Positions 21,286 to 30,708 of a stretch of 41,558 nucleotides of DNA are shown here, in pieces. Within the stretch, counting starts at the first letter, position 1, and every line of letters begins with the position of its first letter. Source of the stretch: Candidatus Omnitrophota bacterium. GTDB lineage: Bacteria; Omnitrophota; Gorgyraeia; 2-01-FULL-45-10. A program made the translations under genes and the position numbers. The notes beneath the pieces were generated by a model. That model saw only the letters and a program-made list of their open reading frames with translations, had not been told where the DNA came from and did no database searches. The stretch covers positions 1 through 41,558 of the forward strand of contig JAFGJL010000031.1 in NCBI GenBank assembly GCA_016929115.1. Direction: 5' to 3'.

Positions 21286-21381
21286 AAAATTTTACGGGTC
21301 CTGCCGCGGGGTCGCCTTTCGGTGCTCCGCGGCCTCAAGGCGGACCCCGCGTCACCCGTAAAATTTTCGCAGTCGCTCCGG
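21286..21381. repeat. Nested inverted repeat with AAAATTTTACGGGT arms (family shared with 37325-37725)
   Basis: Perfect 14-bp arms 21286-21299/21354-21367; inner CGCGGGGTC-GCC / GGC-GGACCCCGCG; followed by CAGTCGCTCCGG (21370-21381), also present at 37466-37477. Confidence 0.85.
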
Positions 21382-21438
21382 CAGACACTCCAAAAGGCCT
21401 GTCGAGCGTGCCGAAAAATCACGATAGAGGAAAATTGA

Positions 21439-22749
21439 ATGGATCTTTTCGAAGGAAAGAAGGAAAAGAGACCCAAGACTGAGCCGCTGGCGGTGAGGAT
21501 GAGGCCGCGCTCTCTCGATGGTTTCGTCGGCCAGGAGCATATATTGGGTAAGGACAAGCTCCTCAGGCGCCTGATCGAGTCCGACAAGATCACTTCGCTC
21601 ATCCTTTACGGCCCGCCGGGCTGCGGCAAGACGACTCTGGCCCTCATCATAAGCGAGCGCACAAAGTCGCATTTTGAGCGCATCAACGCCGCCTCGAACA
21701 ATGTTGCGGACATCCGGCGCGTCATCGACGCCGCGAAAAAGCGCGCTTCGATGGACGGCAGGCGCACCATCCTCCTAATCGATGAGATCCATCGCTTCAA
21801 TAAGGCCCAGCAGGACGTCCTCATGCCCGATGTCGAGGCCGGTAATCCTGTCCTCATAGGCACGACCACCCACAACCCCTTCTTCTACGTCAACCAGGCG
21901 CTCCTTTCCCGCTCCCAGGTATTCGAGTTCAAAAAGTTGTCCGATAACGCGATCGCTGCCATCGTAAAAGGCGCCCTTAAAGACAAAGAGAACGGCTTGG
22001 GTAATGTCCCGATAATCATGGATGCCGATGCCGCAAAACATCTGGTGAAGGTCTCGGAAGGTGACGCCCGCCGGACGCTGTCGGCGCTGGAGGTGGGGGC
22101 CCTGACCACGCCCGCCGGCAAAGGCAAGAAGATCCATTTTACGGTGAGGGTCGCCGAGGAATCTATCCAGAAGAAGGCCGTTGTCTACGACAAGGACGAG
22201 GACGGCCATTACGATACCATATCCGCATTCATAAAGTCGATGCGCGGCTCAGACCCGGACGCCGTGCTCTACTGGCTCGCCAAGATGATATACGCCGGCG
22301 AGGATCCGCGTTTTATCGCCCGCAGGATCGTGATATGCGCGGCCGAGGACGTCGGAAACGCGGACCCGCAGGCCATCGTCATCGCCAATGCGGCCCTGCA
22401 GGTCTCGGAATTCGTCGGCATGCCAGAGGCGCGCATACCGTTGGCGCAGGCCGCCGTCTATGTCGCGTGCGCGCCGAAGTCGAACGCGGCGTACCTCGGC
22501 ATTGAGAGCGCATTGAAGGACGTCGAGGAAGGCAAGACGCTCGACGTGCCGGACCACTTGAAGGACGCCAGCCTCGACGCTGATGCCTTCGGCCACGGGA
22601 AAGGCTACAAATACGCGCACGATTTTAAGGACCATTACGTGAAGCAGGAATACAAGCCTTCGGCCAAGAAATATTATATCCCAACGACGATGGGCTACGA
22701 GGCCAGGATAAAGGAATGGCTTGAGAGACTTAAGAAAAGCGAAGGTTAA
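21439..22749 (+). CDS. rarA: Replication-associated recombination protein RarA/MgsA (AAA+ ATPase)
   Basis: MRPRSLDGFVGQEHILGKDKLLRRLIESDKITSLILYGPPGCGKTTLA; LLIDEIHRFNKAQQDVLMPDVE. Confidence 0.95.
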   Translation: MDLFEGKKEKRPKTEPLAVRMRPRSLDGFVGQEHILGKDKLLRRLIESDKITSLILYGPPGCGKTTLALIISERTKSHFERINAASNNVADIRRVIDAAKKRASMDGRRTILLIDEIHRFNKAQQDVLMPDVEAGNPVLIGTTTHNPFFYVNQALLSRSQVFEFKKLSDNAIAAIVKGALKDKENGLGNVPIIMDADAAKHLVKVSEGDARRTLSALEVGALTTPAGKGKKIHFTVRVAEESIQKKAVVYDKDEDGHYDTISAFIKSMRGSDPDAVLYWLAKMIYAGEDPRFIARRIVICAAEDVGNADPQAIVIANAALQVSEFVGMPEARIPLAQAAVYVACAPKSNAAYLGIESALKDVEEGKTLDVPDHLKDASLDADAFGHGKGYKYAHDFKDHYVKQEYKPSAKKYYIPTTMGYEARIKEWLERLKKSEG

Positions 22750-22760
22750 ATCAAAATATA

Positions 22761-22860
22761 CAAACTACAAATCACAAACAAACCACAATTTACAATTACC
22801 AAAACCTTTTGGTCATTTGGTATTGCAATTTGTTTGTGATTTGGGATTTGTGATTTGGAA
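22761..22860. repeat. Heptad-iterated inverted repeat (CAAA / TTTG words), rarA to ThiI-like junction
   Basis: CAAA/CAAT at 22761, 22768, 22775 | 22779, 22786, 22793, 22800; TTTG at 22829 | 22833, 22840, 22847, 22854; shared 15-nt arm CAAATCACAAACAAA; the 4-nt phase slip is mirrored in both arms. Confidence 0.85.
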
Positions 22861-22878
22861 ATTAAAGGGCGTTCAATC

Positions 22879-23880
22879 GTGAATAAGAAGGCGATTGCAT
22901 TACTATCCGGCGGGCTCGACTCGATACTCGCGATCCGCCTCCTGCAGGAGCAGGGGGTAGAGATCGAGGCGGTCAACTTCTATATCGATTTCGCCGCCTG
23001 CATACCGAAGATCGGGGGCGAGGACGCCGCGAAGAAGGCCGCGCGTCTCCTTAATATCCCGCTCACCGTGGTCGATATCACGCCCGAATATCTCGAGATG
23101 TTCAAAAATCCCAGGCATGGCTACGGCGCCAATATCAATCCCTGTATCGACTGCAAGATATTCATGCTTAAAAGAGCCAAGGCGATGATGGCCGAGAGAG
23201 GCGCCTCGTTCTTGGTAACGGGGGAGGTGCTCGGTGAGCGTCCGATGTCGCAGCGCAGGGACGCGCTCAACATCATCGAGCGGGATGCCGGGGTGCGCGG
23301 TATACTTCTGCGGCCGTTGTCAGCCAAGGTCTTGAACCCCACGCTTCCGGAAAAAGAAGGTGCGGTCGATCGCGAAAAATTACTCGGTATCACAGGCCGG
23401 GGCAGAAAGCCCCAGATGGAACTTGCGGAGAAGTTCGGCATCAAGGAATACCCCAACCCCGCAGGCGGCTGCCTCCTTACCGACCCCGGATTCACCGGTC
23501 GCGTGGAGGACCTCGTCAAACATAACGCTCTCGACATCGAGAACCTGAAACTCCTGAAGTGCGGCAGGCATTTCAGGCTTTCGCCGACGGCAAAGCTGGC
23601 AGTCGGACGGGACGACCGCGACAATGACCTTGTCATGGCCGAGGCGAAAGAAGGCGATATATGCCTGCGTCTCGCCGATTACCCGAGCCCTTTCTGCCTA
23701 TTGCGTGGCGCCACCGACGATGACACTGTCCATGAGGCGGCACGGGTTGTCGCCTATCACACCAAGCTCCGGGACAGGGAAAGCCTGCGCATTGATTACT
23801 GGAAAGAGGGCTCTCCGGAGCACAGAACGATATCCGTCAAGCCGGCTTCGCTCGAAGAAATAAGCGCCATGCGAATATAG
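22879..23880 (+). CDS. ThiI/MnmA-like PP-loop tRNA sulfurtransferase-type protein
   Basis: KKAIALLSGGLDSILAIRLLQEQGVEIEAVNF PP-loop; NPCIDCKIFMLKRAKAM; RPLSAKVLNPTLPEKEG. GTG at 22879 preferred because the tracked TTG start lies inside the repeat. Confidence 0.8.
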   Translation: MNKKAIALLSGGLDSILAIRLLQEQGVEIEAVNFYIDFAACIPKIGGEDAAKKAARLLNIPLTVVDITPEYLEMFKNPRHGYGANINPCIDCKIFMLKRAKAMMAERGASFLVTGEVLGERPMSQRRDALNIIERDAGVRGILLRPLSAKVLNPTLPEKEGAVDREKLLGITGRGRKPQMELAEKFGIKEYPNPAGGCLLTDPGFTGRVEDLVKHNALDIENLKLLKCGRHFRLSPTAKLAVGRDDRDNDLVMAEAKEGDICLRLADYPSPFCLLRGATDDDTVHEAARVVAYHTKLRDRESLRIDYWKEGSPEHRTISVKPASLEEISAMRI

Positions 23881-23893
23881 CCGCCGAAAATAT

Positions 23894-23922
23894 TTGACAC
23901 AAATGGGCGGAGATGTTTTAAT
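23894..23922 (+). promoter_or_regulatory. Promoter for thi4
   Basis: TTGACA (23894-23899), 17-bp spacer, TTTAAT (23917-23922). Confidence 0.6.
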
Positions 23923-23958
23923 AGCGGAAGAGATGCGGTCAATCTGAGGAGGTTTCGC

Positions 23959-24735
23959 GTGAAACTGGACGAGATAAAGATATCGAAGGCGATAATCAAG
24001 GCCTATAACGAGAAGTTGATAAACGCGCTGGATATCGATGTCGCTATAGTCGGGGCCGGGCCTGCGGGCATGGCCTGCGCGTATTATCTCGCGAAAGCGA
24101 AAAAGAGGGTCGCGATATTCGAGCGGAAACTCTCGGTCGGCGGCGGGATGTGGGGCGGCGGCATAATGTTCAACGAGATAGTGGTCCAGGATAAGGCCAA
24201 AAAGATACTGGATGAGTTTGGCGTGCGGACAAGGCTGTATGAGAAGGGCTATTTTCTCGCCGATTCCATAGAATCAGTGTCCACTATATGCTCGAAGATG
24301 GTTAAGGCGGGCGTGAAGGTCTTTAACCTGCTGAGTGCCGAGGATGTCTTAGTGAGGCATAGAAGGGTTTGCGGCCTAGTCCTCAACTGGACGGCCGTGG
24401 AGATGGCGAAACTGCATGTCGACCCCATCAGCATGAAGGCGCGATTCGTAATCGACGCCACCGGCCACGCAGCAGAGGTCGTGCGCATAGTCGAGCGCAA
24501 ATCCGGCATCCGGCTAAAGACTAGGACCGGCAAAGTCATGGGAGAGCAATCTATGTGGGCCGATGTAGGGGAAGACACGATAGTCAAGAATTCGAAAGAG
24601 GTCTGCCCGGGCCTCTATACCTGCGGCATGTGCTCAAATGCTGTTTTCGGCGGCCCGCGCATGGGGCCGATATTCGGCGGCATGCTGCTCTCAGGTAAGA
24701 AGGTTGCCGGAGAACTGCTCGGGAAGCTGTATTAA
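23959..24735 (+). CDS. thi4: Thi4-family thiazole synthase (HVDP variant, predicted sulfide-dependent)
   Basis: [92 protein letters not shown]-type end. Confidence 0.9.
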   Translation: MKLDEIKISKAIIKAYNEKLINALDIDVAIVGAGPAGMACAYYLAKAKKRVAIFERKLSVGGGMWGGGIMFNEIVVQDKAKKILDEFGVRTRLYEKGYFLADSIESVSTICSKMVKAGVKVFNLLSAEDVLVRHRRVCGLVLNWTAVEMAKLHVDPISMKARFVIDATGHAAEVVRIVERKSGIRLKTRTGKVMGEQSMWADVGEDTIVKNSKEVCPGLYTCGMCSNAVFGGPRMGPIFGGMLLSGKKVAGELLGKLY

Positions 24736-24752
24736 ATCCACAAATCCACCAC

Positions 24753-24794
24753 ACCCGCCCCGGCCGGGAACCATGGTTCCCGGCCGGGGCGGGT
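24753..24794. terminator. Perfect 42-bp palindrome downstream of thi4 (terminator candidate)
   Basis: ACCCGCCCCGGCCGGGAACCATGGTTCCCGGCCGGGGCGGGT equals its own reverse complement with no spacer; followed by AATATTTTC. Confidence 0.75.
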
Positions 24795-24811
24795 AATATT
24801 TTCAAAAAAAC

Positions 24812-24839
24812 TTGACAAAAGTGTTATTTCAGGTATAAT
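24812..24839 (+). promoter_or_regulatory. Consensus sigma70 promoter for rrf2-cysK operon
   Basis: TTGACA (24812-24817), 16-bp spacer, TATAAT (24834-24839); downstream TTACTAA (24842-24848)/TTAGTAA (24869-24875) inverted repeat. Confidence 0.8.
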
Positions 24840-24884
24840 TATTACTAAGCCAATCATATTTATAGGGTTTAGTAAAAGGACAGG

Positions 24885-25343
24885 ATGAAGATAACCTACA
24901 AAGGCGACTACGCTCTAAAGGCGCTTTTTCAGCTGGCTCTCCACTATGGTAACGAGGCAGGAGGCGTCATGTCCATAAACGAGATAGCCAGGCTCGGGGA
25001 TATGCCTGTTAAGTTCCTCGAGCAGATACTCCTTACCTTAAGTAAGGGTGGCTTTGTGAAGAGCAGGCGGGGAATAAAGGGCGGGTTCTCCCTGGCAAGG
25101 CCGCCGAAAGATATAACAGTAGGAGAAGTCGTGCGGTTCATCGAGGGGCCCTTAGAGCCGATCGCCTGCGTTACCGATGAACATTATAAAGGTTGCAAGG
25201 ATATGTCAAATTGCATATTCAGGGACGTTTGGAAGGATGTCGGCCACGCCATTTCCGTAGTGATAGACACATTGACGTTTGAGGAGCTTGCATCGCGCTA
25301 TAAAGAGCGGGGCCTGAAACCCGTTCTGGAGTATACTATATAA
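24885..25343 (+). CDS. Rrf2-family transcriptional regulator (IscR/CymR-like)
   Basis: [22 protein letters not shown]... [53 protein letters not shown]; cysteines C-x8-C-x5-C. Confidence 0.93.
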   Translation: MKITYKGDYALKALFQLALHYGNEAGGVMSINEIARLGDMPVKFLEQILLTLSKGGFVKSRRGIKGGFSLARPPKDITVGEVVRFIEGPLEPIACVTDEHYKGCKDMSNCIFRDVWKDVGHAISVVIDTLTFEELASRYKERGLKPVLEYTI

Positions 25344-25359
25344 AGGTAAGGGGGCTTTG

Positions 25360-26286
25360 ATGGCCACTGGGATAGCGGGCAATATCGCGGAGCTTATAGG
25401 CAACACGCCCATGGTAAGGCTGGTCCGGATAGTCGAATCAGAGATGGCTCAAGTCCTGGCAAAGGTGGAATATTTCAACCCGGGAGGGAGCATAAAGGAC
25501 AGGATATGCCTTTCGATGATAGAGGACGCCGAGAGAAGCGGTCTCTTGAAGAAAGGGGCCACCATCATAGAGCCGACGAGCGGCAATACCGGCATAGGCC
25601 TTGCCATGATCTCGGCGGTCAAGGGCTACAGGTGTGTCCTCACGATGCCGGAGACGATGAGTATAGAGCGAATACACATCCTGAAGGCCTACGGCGCGGA
25701 GGTAGTGCTTACGCCGGGCAGCGAGGGCATGACAGGCGCCGTAAAGAGGGCCGAGGAGCTGCTCAAAAAAACCGCGGGAAGCTTCATGCCTCAGCAGTTC
25801 AAGAATCCCGCGAACCCCGACGCGCACCGCCGGACGACGGCCCTCGAGATACTGGAACAATCCGGCGGCGCCATAGACGCTTTCGTGGCCGGCGTGGGGA
25901 CCGGCGGGACGCTTACAGGAGTGGGCGAAGTCTTGAAAGCGCGTAATCCTCAGGTGAAGATCATCGCGGTCGAGCCGTCGAAAAGCCCTGTCCTCTCCGG
26001 AGGGAAACCAGGCCCTCATAAGATCCAGGGAATAGGCGCGGGATTCGTCCCGGAAGTGTTGAATAAGAGCATGATAGACAGGATAATTCAGGTCGATGAT
26101 AATGACGCCTTGTTAACGGCGAAGAGACTGGCCAGGGAGGAAGGGCTTTTTGTAGGCATATCGAGCGGGGCAGCTGTGTGGGCCGCGCTGAATGTAGCCG
26201 TGGAATTGGGAAAAGGGAAGACCGTGGTGACGGTGCTTCCGGACACGGGAGAAAGATATCTCTCTATGGAAAAAAGCGGGGTGTAG
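25360..26286 (+). CDS. cysK: Cysteine synthase
   Basis: [74 protein letters not shown]. Confidence 0.96.
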   Translation: MATGIAGNIAELIGNTPMVRLVRIVESEMAQVLAKVEYFNPGGSIKDRICLSMIEDAERSGLLKKGATIIEPTSGNTGIGLAMISAVKGYRCVLTMPETMSIERIHILKAYGAEVVLTPGSEGMTGAVKRAEELLKKTAGSFMPQQFKNPANPDAHRRTTALEILEQSGGAIDAFVAGVGTGGTLTGVGEVLKARNPQVKIIAVEPSKSPVLSGGKPGPHKIQGIGAGFVPEVLNKSMIDRIIQVDDNDALLTAKRLAREEGLFVGISSGAAVWAALNVAVELGKGKTVVTVLPDTGERYLSMEKSGV

Positions 26287-26288
26287 GC

Positions 26289-27503
26289 ATGGCAAAGACG
26301 ATACAGGAAATAAACGAAAAGATAAAACACGGCAACGTAGTCGTGGTCACCGCTGAGGAGATCATCGACCTCGTCGAGAAAAGGGGCATCCGCGAGGCGG
26401 CGAAGGAGGTCGACGTCGTCACGACGGGGACGTTCGGGCCGATGTGCTCAAGCGGGGCGTATCTGAACGTGGGCCATTCGAAGCCCAAGATAAAACTGGG
26501 CGGCGGCAAGGTCACCCTGAACAATGTCCCGGTCTACACAGGTTTTGCGGCCGTCGATATCTATATAGGCGCGACCGCAATGCCTGATGATGACCCGCGG
26601 AACAAGGTCTATCCCGGCGAGTTCAAATACGGCGGCGCCCATGTCATAGAAGAGCTGGCCGCAGGCAAAGATGTCGTTCTTGAAGCCTATGCCTACGGCA
26701 CGGACTGCTATCCGCGCAAGCACATCAGGACCCTCATCAATATAAAGGACGTGAACGAGGCCGTCCTCCTGAACCCGAGGAACTGCTACCAAAATTACAA
26801 TGTCGCCGTTAACCTGTCGCCGGACAGGACGATCTACACCTACATGGGGATGCTGAAACCCAACCTTGGCAACGCCAACTATTGCTCGGCCGGTCAACTT
26901 TCGCCTCTACTTAAAGATCCGCACTATAAGACTATCGGCATCGGCACGCGGATATTCCTGGGAGGCGGGACGGGGTATGTCTACTGGCAGGGAACACAGC
27001 ATAACCCGTCGGTAAAACGCAAAGAGAGCGGCGTCCCGCAGGCGCCGGCGGGCACACTTGCCGTTATGGGGGACCTCAAGGAGATGAGCCCGCGGTGGCT
27101 TGTCGGAAGCTCGTTCCAGGGCTACGGCGTGACGCTAGCCATCGGGATAGGCATACCCATACCGATATTGAACGAAGAGATAGCCAAATATGCCGCCGCC
27201 AAGGATGAAGACCTTTGGGCGCAGGTGATCGATTACAGCGAAGACTATCCTCAAGGCAAGGCCGGCTCTCTTGCCGAAGTGAATTATGCGCAGCTTAAGA
27301 GCGGAAAGATCACCGTAAAGGGCAAGGAGGTGCCGACCTCATCCCTGTCGAGCTATCCGAAGGCGGTCGAGATCGCCGAGACGCTTAAGAAATGGATAAA
27401 GGATAAGAAGTTCTATCTGACCGAACCTGTCGCGCATCTCCCGGGCGCGGAATCGGGCTTGAGTTTCAAGCCGCTGAAGGAACGGCCGGTGAAAGAGGAG
27501 TAA
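26289..27503 (+). CDS. DUF39 homocysteine biosynthesis protein (L-aspartate semialdehyde sulfurtransferase family)
   Basis: INEKIKHGNVVVVTAEEIIDLVEKRG, VVTTGTFGPMCSSGAYLNVGHSKPKIKLGGGKVTLNNVPVYTGFAAVDIYIGAT. Confidence 0.88.
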   Translation: MAKTIQEINEKIKHGNVVVVTAEEIIDLVEKRGIREAAKEVDVVTTGTFGPMCSSGAYLNVGHSKPKIKLGGGKVTLNNVPVYTGFAAVDIYIGATAMPDDDPRNKVYPGEFKYGGAHVIEELAAGKDVVLEAYAYGTDCYPRKHIRTLINIKDVNEAVLLNPRNCYQNYNVAVNLSPDRTIYTYMGMLKPNLGNANYCSAGQLSPLLKDPHYKTIGIGTRIFLGGGTGYVYWQGTQHNPSVKRKESGVPQAPAGTLAVMGDLKEMSPRWLVGSSFQGYGVTLAIGIGIPIPILNEEIAKYAAAKDEDLWAQVIDYSEDYPQGKAGSLAEVNYAQLKSGKITVKGKEVPTSSLSSYPKAVEIAETLKKWIKDKKFYLTEPVAHLPGAESGLSFKPLKERPVKEE

Positions 27504-27512
27504 AACTTAAGA

Positions 27513-27526
27513 AGCTAAGAGCTAAA
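27513..27526. repeat. Two-copy heptad word (AGCTAAG AGCTAAA) before the permease start
   Basis: AGCT at 27513 and 27520, just after the DUF39 stop; same word as at 18971-18990. Confidence 0.45.
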
Positions 27527-27528
27527 GC

Positions 27529-28428
27529 ATGGAGCATTTCTTACACGTATTCATCCATTATCTTGCCGAGATAATCCCGGCGCTCGCGATAGGGTTCTTC
27601 ATAAGCGGCCTTGTCCACGAACTGATCCCCGAGGATATCGTCAACAATTTCCTGGGGGTCCGCGGAATAAGACCGATCCTGGCGGCCACACTGGTCGGCA
27701 CCATCCTGCCTGTCTGTTGCTGGGGGAGCCTCCCCATAGCCGTCAGCTTCTACAAAAAAGGCGCGCGGCTCGGGCCGATACTGGCATTCCTTGTGGCGAC
27801 GCCCGCGACGTCTGTCAGCGCGCTTTTGGTCGCGTACGCGGTGCTGGGGTTGAAATTCACCATATATATCTTTTTTGCCGTCATTGTCATGGGCGTCGTG
27901 GTGGGGCTCATCGGGAACACACTTAAATATGAGCCGAAAATAGCCAAGAAGGAGACATGCCCCCATTGCGAGGCCAACCCCGAGCATGTCCACACCCATA
28001 AAAAGAAGACCGTCGGTGACAGGCTGAAGTCAATATTGAAATACGCGTATATCAAGCTTCCGAAAGAGATAGGGCTGGAGCTTGTCATAGGCATACTCCT
28101 CGCCGCGGCCGTCGCTACATTCCTCCCCATAGGGGGGCTCATCAAAATGTATCTGGGCGGCTGGCTCAGCTATATCTTCGCTGTCGCCTTCGGCCTTATC
28201 ATGTACCTCTGCTCTACCGCAAGCGTCCCCCTAATAGACAGCTTGATAGGGCAGGGTATGAACGCGGGCGCTGCCATGACGCTCCTGCTCATCGGTCCGG
28301 TCGCGAGTTACGGCACGGTACTCGTGCTCAGGAAAGAGTTCGGCCTCAAGGTTCTCGCTGTATTTTTGTTATCGCTTGTCGCCATATCATTACTTCTGGG
28401 TTTAGGTTTCCAGTTTTTAGTGTTATAA
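27529..28428 (+). CDS. Permease, DUF318/ArsP-like (SO_0444-type metal/organoarsenic efflux)
   Basis: GTILPVCCWGSLPIAVSFYKKGARLGPILAFLVATPATSVSALLVAY; central CPHCEANPEHVHTHKKK loop; MYLCSTASVPLIDSLIGQGMNAGAAMTLLLIGP. Confidence 0.85.
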   Translation: MEHFLHVFIHYLAEIIPALAIGFFISGLVHELIPEDIVNNFLGVRGIRPILAATLVGTILPVCCWGSLPIAVSFYKKGARLGPILAFLVATPATSVSALLVAYAVLGLKFTIYIFFAVIVMGVVVGLIGNTLKYEPKIAKKETCPHCEANPEHVHTHKKKTVGDRLKSILKYAYIKLPKEIGLELVIGILLAAAVATFLPIGGLIKMYLGGWLSYIFAVAFGLIMYLCSTASVPLIDSLIGQGMNAGAAMTLLLIGPVASYGTVLVLRKEFGLKVLAVFLLSLVAISLLLGLGFQFLVL

Positions 28429-28437
28429 TAAGGGCAA

Positions 28438-29712
28438 ATGGACCATAGCCTGATCGCCCTAACAATATTCGTCGTTTCCTATACGCTCTTCGTATTTCTG
28501 CCTGCCAAACGGACCTACATAGCGATAGGCGCCAGCGCTCTACTGCTCCTGACCGGTGTCCTGTCTCCGAAAGAGGCATTCCTTGCCATCAACTGGAACG
28601 TCATGGGGATATTCGTCGGGACGCTTGTCATAGCCGACATCTTCATGGAGAGCCGGGTCCCAGCCTATTTTGCCGAGGTCATCGTCGACCGCTCTAAGAA
28701 CACCGCATGGGCCATCCTTCTCATATGCGCCCTTACCGGACTCATCTCCGCGTTCGTTGAGAACGTCGCGACGGTGCTTATCGTCGCTCCTATCGCATTG
28801 GCCCTTGCAAAGAAACTGAAGATGAACCCGATGAATATGATGATAGCCATAGCCGTATCTTCGAACCTGCAGGGCACGGCGACCTTGATAGGCGACCCTC
28901 CGAGCATGCTTCTTGGCGGTTTCGCGAAGATGAACTTCATGGACTTCTTCTTCTATAAGGGAAGGCCCAGCATATTCTTCGCGGTAGAGATTGGCGCGCT
29001 CGCGTCGTTCGTCGTCCTTTATTTCATTTTCAGGCGCCGGAAGGAAAAGATGGCCCTTGTGCCGGTAGAAAAAGTGCGCTCATGGGTCCCGACCGTCATC
29101 CTGGTAAGCCTCATAGCGCTATTGGCGGCATCCTCATTCTTTGATACGGGTTTTGCTTACATGGCCGGGATCCTCTGCGTCGTTTTCGGCGTGATATCCG
29201 TTGTCTGGGATAAGCTCTTCAACAAAAAAGTCATGATGCGCGGTATGAAGAAGCTCGATTGGGAGACGGTGCTGTTCCTTATGGGGGTCTTCGTGCTCGT
29301 CGGCAGCATAACACTGACCGGATGGACAGAGAAGAGCGCCGTCTTCTTGTCGAATATCGTCGGCCCCAATATATTTCTCGGTTATACACTGCTGGTATTT
29401 ATGGCCGTCGTTATATCGGCCTTTGTCGACAACGTGCCTCTCCTGGTGGCTATGCTACCGGTCGCCATCTCCATGTCGGCCAAGCTTCAGATAAATCCGT
29501 CGCTATTCCTGTTCGGCCTCCTGATAGGCGCTTCGCTCGGCGGCAATATCACGCCGATAGGTGCATCGGCCAATATAGTGGCGTGCGGCCTTCTTAAAAA
29601 GGAGGGCTATCAGGTCAGTTTCAAGGATTTCATGAAGATAGGCGTCCCGTTCACGCTGGCAGCGGTCACTGCGGCGTACCTCTTTGTGTGGCTAGTGTGG
29701 GGCTTTAAGTGA
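28438..29712 (+). CDS. ArsB/NhaD/SLC13-superfamily ion transporter
   Basis: LSPKEAFLAINWNVMGIFVGTLVIADIFMES, ENVATVLIVAPIALALAKKL, DNVPLLVAMLPVAISM, NITPIGASANIVACGL. Confidence 0.85.
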   Translation: MDHSLIALTIFVVSYTLFVFLPAKRTYIAIGASALLLLTGVLSPKEAFLAINWNVMGIFVGTLVIADIFMESRVPAYFAEVIVDRSKNTAWAILLICALTGLISAFVENVATVLIVAPIALALAKKLKMNPMNMMIAIAVSSNLQGTATLIGDPPSMLLGGFAKMNFMDFFFYKGRPSIFFAVEIGALASFVVLYFIFRRRKEKMALVPVEKVRSWVPTVILVSLIALLAASSFFDTGFAYMAGILCVVFGVISVVWDKLFNKKVMMRGMKKLDWETVLFLMGVFVLVGSITLTGWTEKSAVFLSNIVGPNIFLGYTLLVFMAVVISAFVDNVPLLVAMLPVAISMSAKLQINPSLFLFGLLIGASLGGNITPIGASANIVACGLLKKEGYQVSFKDFMKIGVPFTLAAVTAAYLFVWLVWGFK

Positions 29713-29738
29713 TATAATATAAAAAAAGAGGGGTTTAT

Positions 29739-29957
29739 ATGAAGAAAGACAGGTTTTTCGTATGGCTGGTCGCGATCCTGATCATCGCCGCCAGCTTCTG
29801 TGTTTTTACGGAGCGCGCGCTCCAAGCTCAGGGATCGGCAGACCCTGAGGTAGTGAAGAAACTCAATGAGATCCTGGCCAATCAACGGACCATCATGGCC
29901 GATCTTGCCAATATGAAGGTCCAGCTCCAGGAGATAAAGGTGAGGGCGACACCATAG
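29739..29957 (+). CDS. Small secreted coiled-coil protein
   Basis: 72 aa: signal-like MKKDRFFVWLVAILIIAASFCVFTERALQAQG followed by EVVKKLNEILANQRTIMADLANMKVQLQEIKVRA; coupled to ccdA. Confidence 0.7.
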   Translation: MKKDRFFVWLVAILIIAASFCVFTERALQAQGSADPEVVKKLNEILANQRTIMADLANMKVQLQEIKVRATP

Positions 29958-30682
29958 TGGCGGGCGAGAACCTATCGTACATAACGGCGTTCGTAGCCGG
30001 GTTGCTGACGTTCCTTTCGCCGTGCATCCTTCCGGTCATCCCGTCATTCGTGGCGTATATATCCGGCGTTTCGTTCGCCGACTTGAAAGACGCCGACAAT
30101 AAGTCGGGGGTCCGGTCGAAGGTCATCATACACACGCTCCTTTTTATACTCGGCTTTTCCGTCGTCTTCGTGATCCTGGGGCTTACAGCGACGGCCATAG
30201 GCAAGCTTTTCTTCCGGTATCAAAAGGCTATAAATATCGTCGGCGGCATCCTCATCGCGTTCTTCGGCATATACCTTACCGGGGTGCTCAATATAGGGTT
30301 CCTGGCCAAAGAGAGAAGGTTCAAATTTCCCGTGCAGGGCGCGACCTATCTCGGGTCGTTTTTAGTGGGCGTGACCTTCGCCGCCGCATGGACGCCTTGC
30401 GCCGGGCCGATACTGGGCTCGATCCTTGTCATGGCCGGCACGAAGGCGGACTTGGCGCGGGGCGCGCAGCTTTTAGTGGCTTATTCTCTGGGTATAGCCG
30501 TGCCTTTCCTGTTGACGGCGTTTGCGATAAACTCGTTTTTAACCCTGTTCAACAGGTTCAAGAAAGCAATAAACGTCATCACCGTTATGGGAGGGATATT
30601 CCTGATCGTCGTCGGCGTTCTTCTTGCCACCGGGTATTTTTCGGTAGTTTCCGAAAGGGTCTTAAGCTCGTTCGCGCGGTAG
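29957..30682 (+). CDS. ccdA: Cytochrome c biogenesis/thiol reductant transmembrane protein CcdA
   Basis: ITAFVAGLLTFLSPCILPVIPSFVAYISGVSF; GVTFAAAWTPCAGPILGSILVMA; GTG start overlaps the upstream TAG. Confidence 0.93.
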   Translation: MAGENLSYITAFVAGLLTFLSPCILPVIPSFVAYISGVSFADLKDADNKSGVRSKVIIHTLLFILGFSVVFVILGLTATAIGKLFFRYQKAINIVGGILIAFFGIYLTGVLNIGFLAKERRFKFPVQGATYLGSFLVGVTFAAAWTPCAGPILGSILVMAGTKADLARGAQLLVAYSLGIAVPFLLTAFAINSFLTLFNRFKKAINVITVMGGIFLIVVGVLLATGYFSVVSERVLSSFAR

Positions 30683-30708
30683 CTGTCCGTCCAAAAAAGG
30701 GGGTAGCT

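Noticed and set aside
22855-22878. TTG start of the ThiI-like ORF
   Set aside because: Lies inside the heptad repeat; GTG 22879 immediately precedes the conserved PP-loop domain.
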